Below are positions 39,287 to 47,811 of a DNA stretch of 64,000 bases, in pieces. A program made the position numbers and the translations under genes. The notes under the pieces are model-generated. The model ran no database searches. It saw only the letters and a program-made list of their open reading frames with translations, and had not been told where the DNA came from. Position 1 is the stretch's first letter; the number at the start of each line of letters is the position of its first letter. This DNA comes from a virus, in the IMG/VR virus record IMGVR_UViG_3300023172_000016, positions 1-64,000 of that record; one strand, 5' to 3'.

Positions 39287-39781
39287 TTATGAGAATTCTG
39301 TTGATGATGAAACTCTCAATTCATCAATTATCTTATCGTAATGTTTAGGGTCGTTGAAAAGCGAGGACCTTTCATTGTTTTTATAATATTCAGCATCCCC
39401 TATAAAACCATCAGGTTCACCCCATGTAAGAGCCATTTTGATGAACTCTTCAACCTCAATTTGAGTACCATATTCATCAACAACTCTTCCTTTACGAATA
39501 AACTCAAGTAATTCTTGTTTATTACTGTAAAACTTTCCGTCATGGAAGTTCCAACAGAATTTCCAACCCATACTTCGTTTACCCAGATGTACAACTGTAT
39601 CTGCTGTAAATTCATCCCAAGGAGAAAGACCATCCCAAGAATGCTCGTTATTTTTAATATACCTAAAACCCCTTTCGATAAGATCCGGGGTAAGCTTTAA
39701 GCCAATTAGTCTTACCTGGAGTCTCTCTTTTCGGTCTTCCATTTCCTGTTCACAAGGTATCCTATAGTAATTTGTTCCCAT
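39287..39781 (-). CDS. Conserved phage hypothetical, MGTNYY-type
   Basis: 164 residues beginning MGTNYYRIPCEQEMEDR, with VHLGKRSMGWKFCWNFHDGKFYSN and a Trp-rich, acidic second half. Proteins starting MGTNYY with an HxGK..GW segment are found in many phages without known function. Contained between the helicase and ClpP genes. Confidence 0.6.
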   Translation of the reverse strand: MGTNYYRIPCEQEMEDRKERLQVRLIGLKLTPDLIERGFRYIKNNEHSWDGLSPWDEFTADTVVHLGKRSMGWKFCWNFHDGKFYSNKQELLEFIRKGRVVDEYGTQIEVEEFIKMALTWGEPDGFIGDAEYYKNNERSSLFNDPKHYDKIIDELRVSSSTEFS

Positions 39782-39787
39782 TCGGGT

Positions 39788-40456
39788 TTATGTTTTCTTG
39801 GAAGATATAATCTCGTCAATAATACCATACTTAACAGCCTCGTCAGCATCCATCCAAAAATCACGGCTGGCGTCTTCTTTTACTTGTTCGGGATCCTTAT
39901 CACAATATCCACCAAGAAGTTCAAAAAGAATTTTGTTATACTTTTCCCATTCCTGGAAATCAATCTTAGCATCCTGTATGTTCCCAGAGAATCCTCCAGA
40001 TGATTGGTGAAGCATTACTTTAGAGAATCTTAATGAATATCTTTTCCCTCTTGTACCCGCTCCTAAAAGAATAGATCCCATTGAGGCTGCCATCCCGGTA
40101 TTAACCGTTATAATGTCGGATTTTACATAATCCATTACATCCACCATAGAAAGGCCGGATTTAACGGATCCACCGGGTGAATCGATATGCATTGTAATGT
40201 CTTTTTCTTGAACTGAATCTAAGAACATCAGCTGTGCTTGAACTATCGTGGACATTTTATCATTAACCGGACCAGCTACCCAAAGTAATCTATCCATCAT
40301 CAATCTTGAGAAAATGTCCATCTGTGTAACTCTCAATTCCCTCTCTTCCAAAATGTAAGGTGTTAGCGAACTTTCAATTAAGTTGGTGTAGTTGTGAACG
40401 TCAAGCGATCCAATATTATGCTCACTCAATGCATATTTTTCGAATTCTTTCTTCAT
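39788..40456 (-). CDS. clpP: ClpP-like serine protease
   Basis: 222 residues. Catalytic triad Ser125 (GMAASMGS), His150 (VMLHQSSGG) and Asp199 (ASRDFWM); the spacings 25 and 49 are the same as in E. coli ClpP (97, 122, 171). IDSPGGSV and the oligomer handle region are intact. The N-terminus is about 25 residues longer than in E. coli. No phage Clp ATPase is seen here, so it may pair with host ClpX/A. It may degrade tmRNA-tagged or host proteins. Confidence 0.92.
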   Translation of the reverse strand: MKKEFEKYALSEHNIGSLDVHNYTNLIESSLTPYILEERELRVTQMDIFSRLMMDRLLWVAGPVNDKMSTIVQAQLMFLDSVQEKDITMHIDSPGGSVKSGLSMVDVMDYVKSDIITVNTGMAASMGSILLGAGTRGKRYSLRFSKVMLHQSSGGFSGNIQDAKIDFQEWEKYNKILFELLGGYCDKDPEQVKEDASRDFWMDADEAVKYGIIDEIISSKKT

Positions 40457-40467
40457 ATTTGTTTCTA

Positions 40468-40707
40468 TTAGAATTTCATATCAAAAGGTTCCTTCATTCC
40501 AGTTTCCCTATTAACGAAGTCTCTCTCTGTGTTGCTATTAATATTACCCTGTAAATGGTAAATTATTTCCCTAGCTGCTTTTAATTCCTCAAGGACATCC
40601 AGAATATTTACCCTGTGATTCTTTGATATTGTCAAATCTTCAATATCCCCAATAGCTGAATTTACTTTTGCTCCTGCTTCTTGGAGCATATATTTTGTGT
40701 TTTCCAT
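40468..40707 (-). CDS. Hypothetical helical protein
   Basis: 79 residues from the ATG at 40707 (MENTKYMLQEAGAKV). It has long helices and ends in REIIYHLQGNINSNTERDFVNRETGMKEPFDMKF. A longer frame begins at 40734 but lacks support. Not recognised. Confidence 0.45.
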   Translation of the reverse strand: MENTKYMLQEAGAKVNSAIGDIEDLTISKNHRVNILDVLEELKAAREIIYHLQGNINSNTERDFVNRETGMKEPFDMKF

Positions 40708-40763
40708 TTTATACAATTTTGGATTATACCACAAAACTACCAGGAAGCAACGAATAAAAAAAA

Positions 40764-41087
40764 TTAAATAAGAGAATTATTAACAGTTCTGTGAGCTACA
40801 CCACCGACTCCTGCTATTCCACTATATAGAGAATGGACGCTCTTTATGGTACTGTCCCACGGAAATTGGGACTCTGAAAGCCTTACCATTGGCTTAACCG
40901 AAATTAGTTTTGTCTCACCCATTACTTGGTTAAATTTACACCTTAATGTTCCTCTTCCGTGAACAGGACAATTACAAACAACGTAAACTACAGCTTCGCC
41001 GGAGGGCTTCTGTGAAAAATCAGAGAAGTGGGTTTGGAAACCCTCCTTCTCTTTAAGATATTTTTCAAGCTCTTGCAAAAATTGCAT
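40764..41087 (-). CDS. Hypothetical protein
   Basis: 107 residues. The middle VVYVVCNCPVHGRGTLRCKF holds two Cys and a His that could bind metal. The C-terminus is Gly/Val-rich. One-base overlap with thioredoxin. Not recognised. Confidence 0.5.
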   Translation of the reverse strand: MQFLQELEKYLKEKEGFQTHFSDFSQKPSGEAVVYVVCNCPVHGRGTLRCKFNQVMGETKLISVKPMVRLSESQFPWDSTIKSVHSLYSGIAGVGGVAHRTVNNSLI

Positions 41088-41395
41088 TAGGATTTAACGA
41101 TATTTTCATCGACCCATTCCTGCACTTTTACCTTAGGCAATGCTCCTGTTTTCGTAGCAATTCCTTCTTTGCTTTTAAAGATCATCATAGTTGGTATACT
41201 TCTTATCCCGTATTTTGAAGCAAGCTCCATAGATTCGTCTACGTTTATTTTTATAACTTTCAATAGTGGATTTTCTTCCTCTATTTGGTTAATTATGGGT
41301 CCTAGCATTTTACATGGGCCACACCAAGGTGCCCAAAAATCCGCAAGTATGTTTTCGCTGTTTTCTAGTTCTAGATCAAATTCTTCTATTGTCAT
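41087..41395 (-). CDS. trxA: Thioredoxin
   Basis: 102 residues, a full-length thioredoxin with WAPWCGPCK (Cys25, Cys28), the cis-Pro in IRSIPTMMIF, and Gly84-type GAL. It provides reducing power, here most likely to the phage ribonucleotide reductase at 61676. Phages of the T4 type commonly have a glutaredoxin/thioredoxin for that purpose. Followed by a gene for an unknown protein. Confidence 0.93.
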   Translation of the reverse strand: MTIEEFDLELENSENILADFWAPWCGPCKMLGPIINQIEEENPLLKVIKINVDESMELASKYGIRSIPTMMIFKSKEGIATKTGALPKVKVQEWVDENIVKS

Positions 41396-41441
41396 AATTT
41401 GAGTTTTGTTTTATTATAGATTTATTTTTCTAATTATTCCG

Positions 41442-41762
41442 CTATATCAATATAGTTTGTACCATATCAGGCTGGGTTCTATATATGAGTTGTGGGTCTG
41501 GAGACATTATTACTGAAATTCCGTCCGACATATCGTGGAGTCCAGTTATGTAATTTTCTACATCTTGCCTTTTTTCAGGGGGAAAGGAATACTGACTCAT
41601 TACGTCGTCCACAATCTTTTGTAGTGAGCTTTCAAATTCACTGGGGTCGTGGAATTTAAAGTACTTCTCATACTTTTTAACAAAATTCCTTATCATAGCC
41701 TGCTCAGGCTGAGTTAGCGAGAGATCTGACATAAAGTCGTCAAATTCCTGTATAAGATCCAT
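41442..41762 (-). CDS. Hypothetical protein
   Basis: 106 residues, acidic and helical (MDLIQEFDDFMSDLSLTQPEQAM...FVKKYEKYFKF). It starts close to a shared upstream region with the + strand acidic gene at 41822, so a divergent promoter lies between. Not recognised. Confidence 0.5.
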   Translation of the reverse strand: MDLIQEFDDFMSDLSLTQPEQAMIRNFVKKYEKYFKFHDPSEFESSLQKIVDDVMSQYSFPPEKRQDVENYITGLHDMSDGISVIMSPDPQLIYRTQPDMVQTILI

Positions 41763-41787
41763 AATCGAAACAGTTTTTATTTTAGAT

Positions 41788-41797
41788 GATATATATT
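41788..41797 (+). promoter_or_regulatory. GATATATATT late-promoter-like box, divergent region
   Basis: Located 25 bases upstream of the + strand gene at 41822. On the - strand the same bases read AATATATATC and could serve the gene at 41762. Confidence 0.35.
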
Positions 41798-41821
41798 CAA
41801 TAACTTTAAAACATAATTGAA

Positions 41822-42151
41822 ATGTCCACAGAAGAAAAAGATATCAAGGTCGAAGATCAGGTCGATTTTGAAACACAGGAAGAAACAAACACAGACGAAC
41901 TTACCCCCGAGGTAAGCGATTTTGAGAACAGCGAAGAAAGCGATTCAGAAGTTGCTGATATCAGCACAGAAACGCCATCCATTGAAACATCAAGTCCAGA
42001 AGCAACTGGAGATGTTATGGATACACCAGAACCCGCTGCTGAAATTACTAGCCATCAGGAGGATATTTCTTCAGAAACACCGCAACCACAAGAAACCTCA
42101 TCACCTGGTAGAGTAATGAGGTTTGAAGATTTTGTAAATAACAGGGATTAA
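41822..42151 (+). CDS. Acidic low-complexity protein, C-terminus like the capsid-targeting motif
   Basis: 109 residues, the only supported + strand gene in a long - strand region. It is composed mostly of Glu, Ser, Thr, Asp and Pro, so probably disordered. The last 14 residues, GRVMRFEDFVNNRD, look like the N-terminal peptide of the packaged-type proteins (for example RVESFENFINERE at 61658). An acidic, disordered protein with such a motif could be a scaffold-like or internal head protein. Its end overlaps a convergent - strand gene by four bases. Confidence 0.55.
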   Translation: MSTEEKDIKVEDQVDFETQEETNTDELTPEVSDFENSEESDSEVADISTETPSIETSSPEATGDVMDTPEPAAEITSHQEDISSETPQPQETSSPGRVMRFEDFVNNRD

Positions 42152-42324
42152 TCCTTATCTGCAGATCTTCCCAGGTCCCTTCTAATCAACCCTCTCACAT
42201 AGTGAGATATTGAAACTGGGGGTTCTCCTGTGGTTAAAGCTTTCTTAGAAATCTTTTTGCTAAGCTCTTCCAGGTCTTCCGTTGATAGTAAGACCTGGAT
42301 TTTTTCTGTTTTATCTTCTGCCAT
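42148..42324 (-). CDS. Small ribbon-helix-helix-like protein
   Basis: 58 residues. A beta strand (EKIQVLLS), a helix (TEDLEELSKKISKKAL) and a second helix (VSISHYVRGLIRRDLG) reproduce the Arc/MetJ ribbon-helix-helix order, which binds DNA as a dimer. A transcription-control role is possible. It converges with the + strand acidic gene, so the two could affect each other. Confidence 0.5.
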   Translation of the reverse strand: MAEDKTEKIQVLLSTEDLEELSKKISKKALTTGEPPVSISHYVRGLIRRDLGRSADKD

Positions 42325-42351
42325 AATTGGTTTTATTTCTATTCTATATAT

Positions 42352-43842
42352 TTAATCCTTTTTGTATAAAATTTCCATAAATTCTATTCCACCATATGGA
42401 TCTCCTTTTGCTTGCATTGGTGAATAGCCATCAACTTGGTCAGAAACCACGAAAGCTTTGTGAGGGTTAACCATAACACCAAGCTTTTTCATTAATGGCC
42501 GGTTGGCTAAAAACGGGGTGCTTTTAGATATCCTGTCTGTTGGTGCAACTTTTACTTTAGGAATCTTGACGCCATTGAAAACTATATCCATTTCTATAAT
42601 GGGTCTTTCGTCTGTATCCCTACCTATTTCAGTTTTGGTTCTGCCAACAATTTTTCCTTCAATCTCATTTTCACCAATCTTGAATTTGAGAGTGTCTCCA
42701 TTTTCTTCAATTTCATCAGCATGGATAGAAGATGCTGTGGAACCGTTTCCTGTATCAAATTTAGCTACCATTTTTCCGATGGATGGAATTTCTAAAGTTT
42801 CAAGATATCCTACCTCCAACTTAGTCTGAGACCAATTCTTCTTGTCTACAATATAATCCAAGACATCTCCTACGATCGGTTTTCCGATAGCTTCAGATAT
42901 TCCTTCCGTTCCTGGTGATGAATTTACCTCAAGTATAAATGGCTTGCCAGTTTTAGAGTCAATCATAATATCAACGCCACACCAGTTACAAGATACACTG
43001 TTTGCTGCTTCACAAGCTATTTTTTCAATCTCCTCATTAGTTTCATAAGCTGAAACCTCTCCACCTAAGGTATAATTAGTCCTAAAGTCTTTCTCTACTG
43101 CTTGCCTTTTCATTGCTCCTAGGACTGTGCAGTTTTCTACACCCGGGTTTAAAGGATCGAATTTTTTAACTATTACCTGAATCCTTACATCGAAATCAGA
43201 ATCGATCTTTTCCTGCAAAAGTATTTCACCATCAGGATCAAGTTTTTGAATTGTTTGGTAGACTGACTTAAGAGATGCATAAGAGTCTACAATTGAAACT
43301 CCAATACCTTGTGAACCAGACAACAGCTTCATCACTACCGGAAATTCTCCCCCAACTTCTTCAAGAGCTCTATCCAATCCCTTTGTGCTATTAACTAAAG
43401 CATATTTTGGTGTTGGAAGCCCTTCCTCATCAAGGACTTTTGATGTGAGGTATTTACTTTCACATATTTCTATAGATTCCAAAGAATTAACACAGAAATA
43501 TCTAGATGCTTCAAGATCTCTCATAATTTGCTTTGTGTAGGAGTTAGTAGTGACTCCTCCCCTTGGAACAATAGCTGTAGTCTCTGGTCTTATTAAGATC
43601 TCTTTAGCCTCTTCTCCGTCAGTGTACTTAACCACGTGTCCATTATAGACCTTCTCTAGTACCACATTATTGACGTTAACAACATTAAATGTTAAACCTC
43701 TTTTCTCACACTCCTCTGCGAAAGACTTAGCAGTTTTGCTGGGTTTTGATTCCCCACTAAGCATAAGAATATCTACGGATTCGTTATTCTCGGCTTCATT
43801 TAGAAAAGATTGAAAATTAAGTGCAGGGGAAATCCTTTGCAT
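42352..43842 (-). CDS. RimK-like ATP-grasp ligase fused to RimB-like retropepsin domain
   Basis: 496 residues with three parts. The N-terminus MQRISPALNFQSFLNEAEN resembles a capsid-targeting peptide, cleavage LNE. Residues 20-335 are RimK-type ATP-grasp: FPVVMKLLSGSQGIGV, GEILLQEKI, FILEVNSSPG. Residues 345-490 are a retropepsin-like domain (GKMVAKFDTGNGSTASSIHA, with DTG near 363; VNGVKIPKVKVAP-type strands), as in RimB/ATP-dependent zinc protease relatives. RimK adds Glu residues to ribosomal protein S6 and RimB removes them; the fusion would put ligase and peptidase in one chain. A GATATATA box is upstream. Confidence 0.8.
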   Translation of the reverse strand: MQRISPALNFQSFLNEAENNESVDILMLSGESKPSKTAKSFAEECEKRGLTFNVVNVNNVVLEKVYNGHVVKYTDGEEAKEILIRPETTAIVPRGGVTTNSYTKQIMRDLEASRYFCVNSLESIEICESKYLTSKVLDEEGLPTPKYALVNSTKGLDRALEEVGGEFPVVMKLLSGSQGIGVSIVDSYASLKSVYQTIQKLDPDGEILLQEKIDSDFDVRIQVIVKKFDPLNPGVENCTVLGAMKRQAVEKDFRTNYTLGGEVSAYETNEEIEKIACEAANSVSCNWCGVDIMIDSKTGKPFILEVNSSPGTEGISEAIGKPIVGDVLDYIVDKKNWSQTKLEVGYLETLEIPSIGKMVAKFDTGNGSTASSIHADEIEENGDTLKFKIGENEIEGKIVGRTKTEIGRDTDERPIIEMDIVFNGVKIPKVKVAPTDRISKSTPFLANRPLMKKLGVMVNPHKAFVVSDQVDGYSPMQAKGDPYGGIEFMEILYKKD

Positions 43843-43862
43843 GTGTAAAATTTACTTTGATG

Positions 43863-43870
43863 TATATATC
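43863..43870 (-). promoter_or_regulatory. GATATATA late-promoter-like box
   Basis: About 21 bases upstream of the RimK-retropepsin gene start at 43842. Confidence 0.35.
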
Positions 43871-44983
43871 CTACTTGGTGACGCTTATTTCCCTCTTGGA
43901 TCTGGCAAGAGCACTTCCGATTACGTGGTGCATATCGTAATATTTGTACTCAGCTAATCTTCCACCAAATATATACTTATCAGAAATTTGTTCAGCCAAT
44001 TTCTTGTAGGCTGAATAAATGTTTTTATTCTTTTCGTCAGATACTGGATAAAACCTCTCTTTGCCTAATTTCCACTCGGAGGGAAACTCTTTGGTAATGA
44101 CTGTCTTATCTGATTTTACCCAATCAAAATGCTTGTGTTCACATATCCTTGTCCAAGGTATATCGGCTTCAGTGTAGTTTATTAAAGCATTTCCCTGAAA
44201 GTCTTCAATATCTAAAATTTGTGAATTGAAGTCTAGACTTCGATATTCTAAGATACCCTCTGAATAATCAAAGAATTCGTCGATAGGACCGGTGAAAACT
44301 ATTTTTTTGGCTTGAGATTCCCAATATTTTCTGTCCTCTAAGAAATCAACATTAAACTTTACCGGGACATCACCTTGGATATTCTCTATCATTTTGGTGT
44401 AACCACCAATAGGTATTCCTTGGTACTTATCGAAATAATAATTATCGTCGTATGTTAACCTTATCGGTAGTCTCCTTATGATGAAAGAAGGCAATTCTTT
44501 AGGGTCTCTTCCCCATTGCTTAGTAGTGTATCCCCTTACAAACTTTTCGTAAATCTCTTCTCCAACCTCATTAAGAACCCACTCTTCGAGGTTTGAGGGT
44601 TTCTTAATTTTTATCCTAACCTCGTCTAATTTTTTCTTTGCCTCTTCGGGAGTATTAACACCAAAAAGCTGATATAATGTCATGAGGTTAATCGGGAATG
44701 AAAATATTTTTTCCCCGTACTTAACTTTGGGTCTATTCACATAATTATTAAACTTAGCAAATCTGTTTACATAGTTCCAAATGCCATCATCAGATGTGTG
44801 GAATATATGGGGTCCATATTTATGAACCTCTATACCATGCACATTTTCGGTATAGCAATTTCCACCGCTATGATTCCTCCTCTCGAGGATAAGGCAACTC
44901 TTACCGGACTCTGTAAGTTGTTGTGCAAATACACTACCAAAAAGACCGGAGCCAACTACGATATAGTCATAAGTATCATTCAT
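43871..44983 (-). CDS. glf: UDP-galactopyranose mutase
   Basis: 370 residues. The FAD-binding start YDYIVVGSGLFGSVFA, ERRNHSGGNCYTE, YGPHIFHTSD and the C-terminal IFGGRLAEYKYYDMHHVIGSAL are the hallmarks of Glf, which interconverts UDP-galactopyranose and UDP-galactofuranose. With the nearby glycosyltransferases it implies galactofuranose in a phage or host surface glycan. Its start lies close to the stop of the upstream glycosyltransferase. Confidence 0.95.
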   Translation of the reverse strand: MNDTYDYIVVGSGLFGSVFAQQLTESGKSCLILERRNHSGGNCYTENVHGIEVHKYGPHIFHTSDDGIWNYVNRFAKFNNYVNRPKVKYGEKIFSFPINLMTLYQLFGVNTPEEAKKKLDEVRIKIKKPSNLEEWVLNEVGEEIYEKFVRGYTTKQWGRDPKELPSFIIRRLPIRLTYDDNYYFDKYQGIPIGGYTKMIENIQGDVPVKFNVDFLEDRKYWESQAKKIVFTGPIDEFFDYSEGILEYRSLDFNSQILDIEDFQGNALINYTEADIPWTRICEHKHFDWVKSDKTVITKEFPSEWKLGKERFYPVSDEKNKNIYSAYKKLAEQISDKYIFGGRLAEYKYYDMHHVIGSALARSKREISVTK

Positions 44984-44985
44984 TA

Positions 44986-45828
44986 TTAAATTTCAAAGGT
45001 CGTTTTATTTTTCATCCATTCAACTAAACTATCCAGATCTTTTCCGGGTTTAAATCCATGGTAGAATAAAATCCGACTACTATCATCACAGGTCTCGTAC
45101 AAACGAGTATCTAAATTATCCAACGAATATTCTCTGAACTTATCTATAACAACGTTTTCTTCTGTCTCTATATTTAAAAAAGAATCAAAAGATGTGGTAT
45201 TAAAAAATACAAGGTCAAAAAAATCTGTACAGCCTCCTTTCCAGAGGGTAATATTATAAGCGGTCTCCTCTCTAAAAGGGAAATATATCTCTTTTTTCTT
45301 AAGAAGATACGGATTAAGTAGGATCGATTTCCACTCCTCCAGGAAATCTAGACAATTGTCGTTATATGAAATCATGCTGGCCCATAAATATTTACAAGAT
45401 CTTTCAGCAATACCGAAATATTCCATGAGCTTAGTTTCATCATAAACAATAGTCTCCTCACCAAAAGATTTCCATATCCAAACGTGGTCTTGTGGTCCCG
45501 AGGATGATATTGGTAATTCAGAGCTTTCGTTGATCAACTTCTCTGGATCAAACCTCTTACTTAATATGATATCACAATCCATATAGAGGATATGACTGTC
45601 ATAATTTAGCCCATCGATGAGAATATCTGGTTTATAGTAAGTAAGGTCCGGTTTTTCCGGATCTAATTCATATCTGATCTTGGTGAAATTTGGATATTCT
45701 AGAGTAGAATCAAAACCAACTGTGTAGTATAGGACATGAACATCCCCAACACTAGCATATTTTCTGGAAACCATAAAAGCATTAACCATGCTTTCGTACA
45801 CAGAATCAGAATAAACCAAAATCCTCAT
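44986..45828 (-). CDS. Putative GT-A glycosyltransferase
   Basis: 280 residues. MRILVYSDSVYESMVNAFMVSRKY and DSHILYMDCDIILSKRFDPEK with a DCD metal motif; FYHGFKPGKDL near the end. Not assigned to a CAZy family by eye. Its position directly before glf suggests that it uses UDP-galactofuranose or a similar donor. Confidence 0.65.
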   Translation of the reverse strand: MRILVYSDSVYESMVNAFMVSRKYASVGDVHVLYYTVGFDSTLEYPNFTKIRYELDPEKPDLTYYKPDILIDGLNYDSHILYMDCDIILSKRFDPEKLINESSELPISSSGPQDHVWIWKSFGEETIVYDETKLMEYFGIAERSCKYLWASMISYNDNCLDFLEEWKSILLNPYLLKKKEIYFPFREETAYNITLWKGGCTDFFDLVFFNTTSFDSFLNIETEENVVIDKFREYSLDNLDTRLYETCDDSSRILFYHGFKPGKDLDSLVEWMKNKTTFEI

Positions 45829-45839
45829 TACTCGTTTAT

Positions 45840-46109
45840 CTACATCCTTGTTACAACCTCACTGAAAAGATGTTCTACCTCCATTGCAGCGTGCAATTTT
45901 TGGAGTTCAGAACATTTTTGGAAATCCTCCTCCAATTCAAAAAAATCTAGCAGCTCTTTCACCCTTTCACATTTAAATAAGGTTGAAAAATATTTATCCG
46001 TAATGAAATCTTTACGGTACTTCATAATCATGGAGTAATTATCATACATGAAATTTCTATATTCCTCAAACCCGTCATCAAACAGGTATTCTAAAAATGG
46101 GTCTGCCAT
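45840..46109 (-). CDS. Small helical protein with FQKC/UVR-like motif
   Basis: 89 residues, acidic, with FFELEEDFQKCSELQKLHAAMEVEH, a member of the dispersed Y/F-x-x-C family (others at 12519, 12790, 13216 and 53665). One-base overlap with the upstream membrane protein gene. Function unknown. Confidence 0.5.
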   Translation of the reverse strand: MADPFLEYLFDDGFEEYRNFMYDNYSMIMKYRKDFITDKYFSTLFKCERVKELLDFFELEEDFQKCSELQKLHAAMEVEHLFSEVVTRM

Positions 46110-46489
46110 TACTTATCCTGATTTCTAAGTCTAAGCCAGTTCTTGATGCTCAATATAGCGGTAGTCAAAATAACCATGCCACCAATAAAGAACAGTCCGT
46201 CAAACTCGTCGTATCCGGATTGCAAAATTGTTAACTGCACCAGCCCAAACATATAACCAAACCACATTATCACCCAAACTAAGTCGGGTACCCTTTTTGT
46301 CCTTTTGGTTATTTTTTCAACTTTCTCATCATGTACTACTCTACTTAGAGCATCTTGCAGATCCTTTCCATATGCAGGAACATTTTCTGTCGTTCCATCC
46401 TCATTTAATACAGTGACTTCATACTTAAGCCATTCAGGAAAGGATTCAGATTCCTTTCTATATTCAACTCTAATTGCTTTCTTTCTCAT
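46109..46489 (-). CDS. Membrane protein with two C-terminal spans
   Basis: 126 residues. The N-terminal 65 residues are soluble (DALSRVVHDEKVEKITKRTKRV), then two membrane segments (LVWVIMWFGYMFGLVQLTI and GLFFIGGMVILTTAILSI). A cytoplasmic domain tied to the inner membrane. Not recognised. It overlaps the next upstream gene by 20 bases. Confidence 0.55.
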   Translation of the reverse strand: MRKKAIRVEYRKESESFPEWLKYEVTVLNEDGTTENVPAYGKDLQDALSRVVHDEKVEKITKRTKRVPDLVWVIMWFGYMFGLVQLTILQSGYDEFDGLFFIGGMVILTTAILSIKNWLRLRNQDK

Positions 46490-46661
46490 TTTGGTTATAG
46501 GTTTTTTCTATTGATTTAAGGTACTCCATAGAACTGACTGGACCTAAGATCGCATCAGGGGAGTACAGATAAATGTGTAGGAACATTCTATCATCATTAT
46601 ATCTCTCTCTTATTAATTTTAGGGAGGAGATGTCAGGTAAAAATCTTTTATTAAATCCCAT
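46470..46661 (-). CDS. Hypothetical small protein
   Basis: 63 residues: basic N-terminus (MGFNKRFLPDISSLKLIRERYND), then FLHIYLYSPDAILGPVSSMEYLKSI. It directly follows the polymerase gene stop. Not recognised. Confidence 0.45.
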   Translation of the reverse strand: MGFNKRFLPDISSLKLIRERYNDDRMFLHIYLYSPDAILGPVSSMEYLKSIEKTYNQNEKESN

Positions 46662-47807
46662 TTAAAATAAAGTGTTAATCATGAACAGATTAGGTGATAT
46701 AGGAGTGTGACCCATTACCTCTATGAATCTGTTAATTGGATCCAGAATAGTCTTTGTAAACTGCTGATCAAAATCTATCGGGGGAGCAAATTCATATGGA
46801 AAAGTTCCTTGAGAATACGCAAACACATTGTTATCCCCGGGGTTCTTAACCTTAACAAAATAGAATCTTACCTTTTCTCCACCCCCGATCAAAGGATATT
46901 TGTCCTTGTATTTTGTTGAATTTAATAAGTAATTGTGGTAAGCTGAAGCTCTCACGTGGATGGGACATCCCTTTGCTACCTCTAATGCTGTTGTATCATT
47001 AAGAACGAACTTCTCATAATTATTGAGATTTACAGCAACAGCTATATTCTCAGGCTCTTGAGCTTTAAAATCTGTTTTAATGGATTTTAGCTCCCTGACA
47101 AACTCTCTTAGTTCAAACGACCTACCGCGTTCAAAAATAAACTTAGTTAGGTAGATCAGCTTTTCTCTTACAAAGGAAGGAGTGCCACCCTTAACCATCT
47201 CAACTCCGGTAGTCTTAATTGATGTTAGTGGGTCTGAGTGAACCCCATCGGAGTAAACAATATTTGTTACATACTTTTTTTTACCAAGGAAAATTCCATT
47301 GATGGATAGAGTTTCCATCTCAAAATCTTGGTAATTATCAGTACCCCATTTTTCTGCATAGATATCAAAACATTTCTTAAGATACCCAACAAGCCTGTTT
47401 TCGTTTATAGACAGGATAAGATCTTTATCCGTTCCTTTCCAACCATCGCAAGATGAAACAACCTCCTGGAAGGTAACGTAGTTAGAATCAGTATCTCCAT
47501 ACACAACCATTGGTTTGCGAATCCTCTTAACATTCGTAAGACCAAGTTTTTCGTGCAGCTCTTTATCTTTATGCCAAAACTCGTGGAAGTACTTGTGAAG
47601 TATCTTCTCGGAGTGCTTGATCAAGTCTTGTCCTTGCAGTGTCACAGCTTCAGCAACCTCAGGATTGAAACAAACAAACCAGCTGTTACCAATCGCTCCG
47701 TAGATTGAGTTCATGGTAAGTTTAACTGCTTGCTCCTCGTTCTTCAGCTCATTCTTTAATGCAGTGAGCTTTTCAATTTTTTCCCTTAGCGCTGGTACTT
47801 CAGACAT
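46662..47807 (-). CDS. Family B DNA polymerase, C-terminal (palm/fingers-thumb) part
   Basis: 381 residues. Motif B is KLTMNSIYG (29-37) and motif C YGDTDSNY (103-110, Asp105 and Asp107). The rest is thumb-like, ending in a gp43-type tail (VMGHTPISPNLFMINTLF) that could bind the clamp. The exonuclease domain and motif A (DxxSLYPS) are missing, so another gene outside this window must supply them. The ATG start with a clean break just before motif B suggests a true split gene, with the active site built from two chains. The adjacent clamp gene lies four bases upstream. Confidence 0.9.
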   Translation of the reverse strand: MSEVPALREKIEKLTALKNELKNEEQAVKLTMNSIYGAIGNSWFVCFNPEVAEAVTLQGQDLIKHSEKILHKYFHEFWHKDKELHEKLGLTNVKRIRKPMVVYGDTDSNYVTFQEVVSSCDGWKGTDKDLILSINENRLVGYLKKCFDIYAEKWGTDNYQDFEMETLSINGIFLGKKKYVTNIVYSDGVHSDPLTSIKTTGVEMVKGGTPSFVREKLIYLTKFIFERGRSFELREFVRELKSIKTDFKAQEPENIAVAVNLNNYEKFVLNDTTALEVAKGCPIHVRASAYHNYLLNSTKYKDKYPLIGGGEKVRFYFVKVKNPGDNNVFAYSQGTFPYEFAPPIDFDQQFTKTILDPINRFIEVMGHTPISPNLFMINTLF

Positions 47808-47811
47808 GCTA

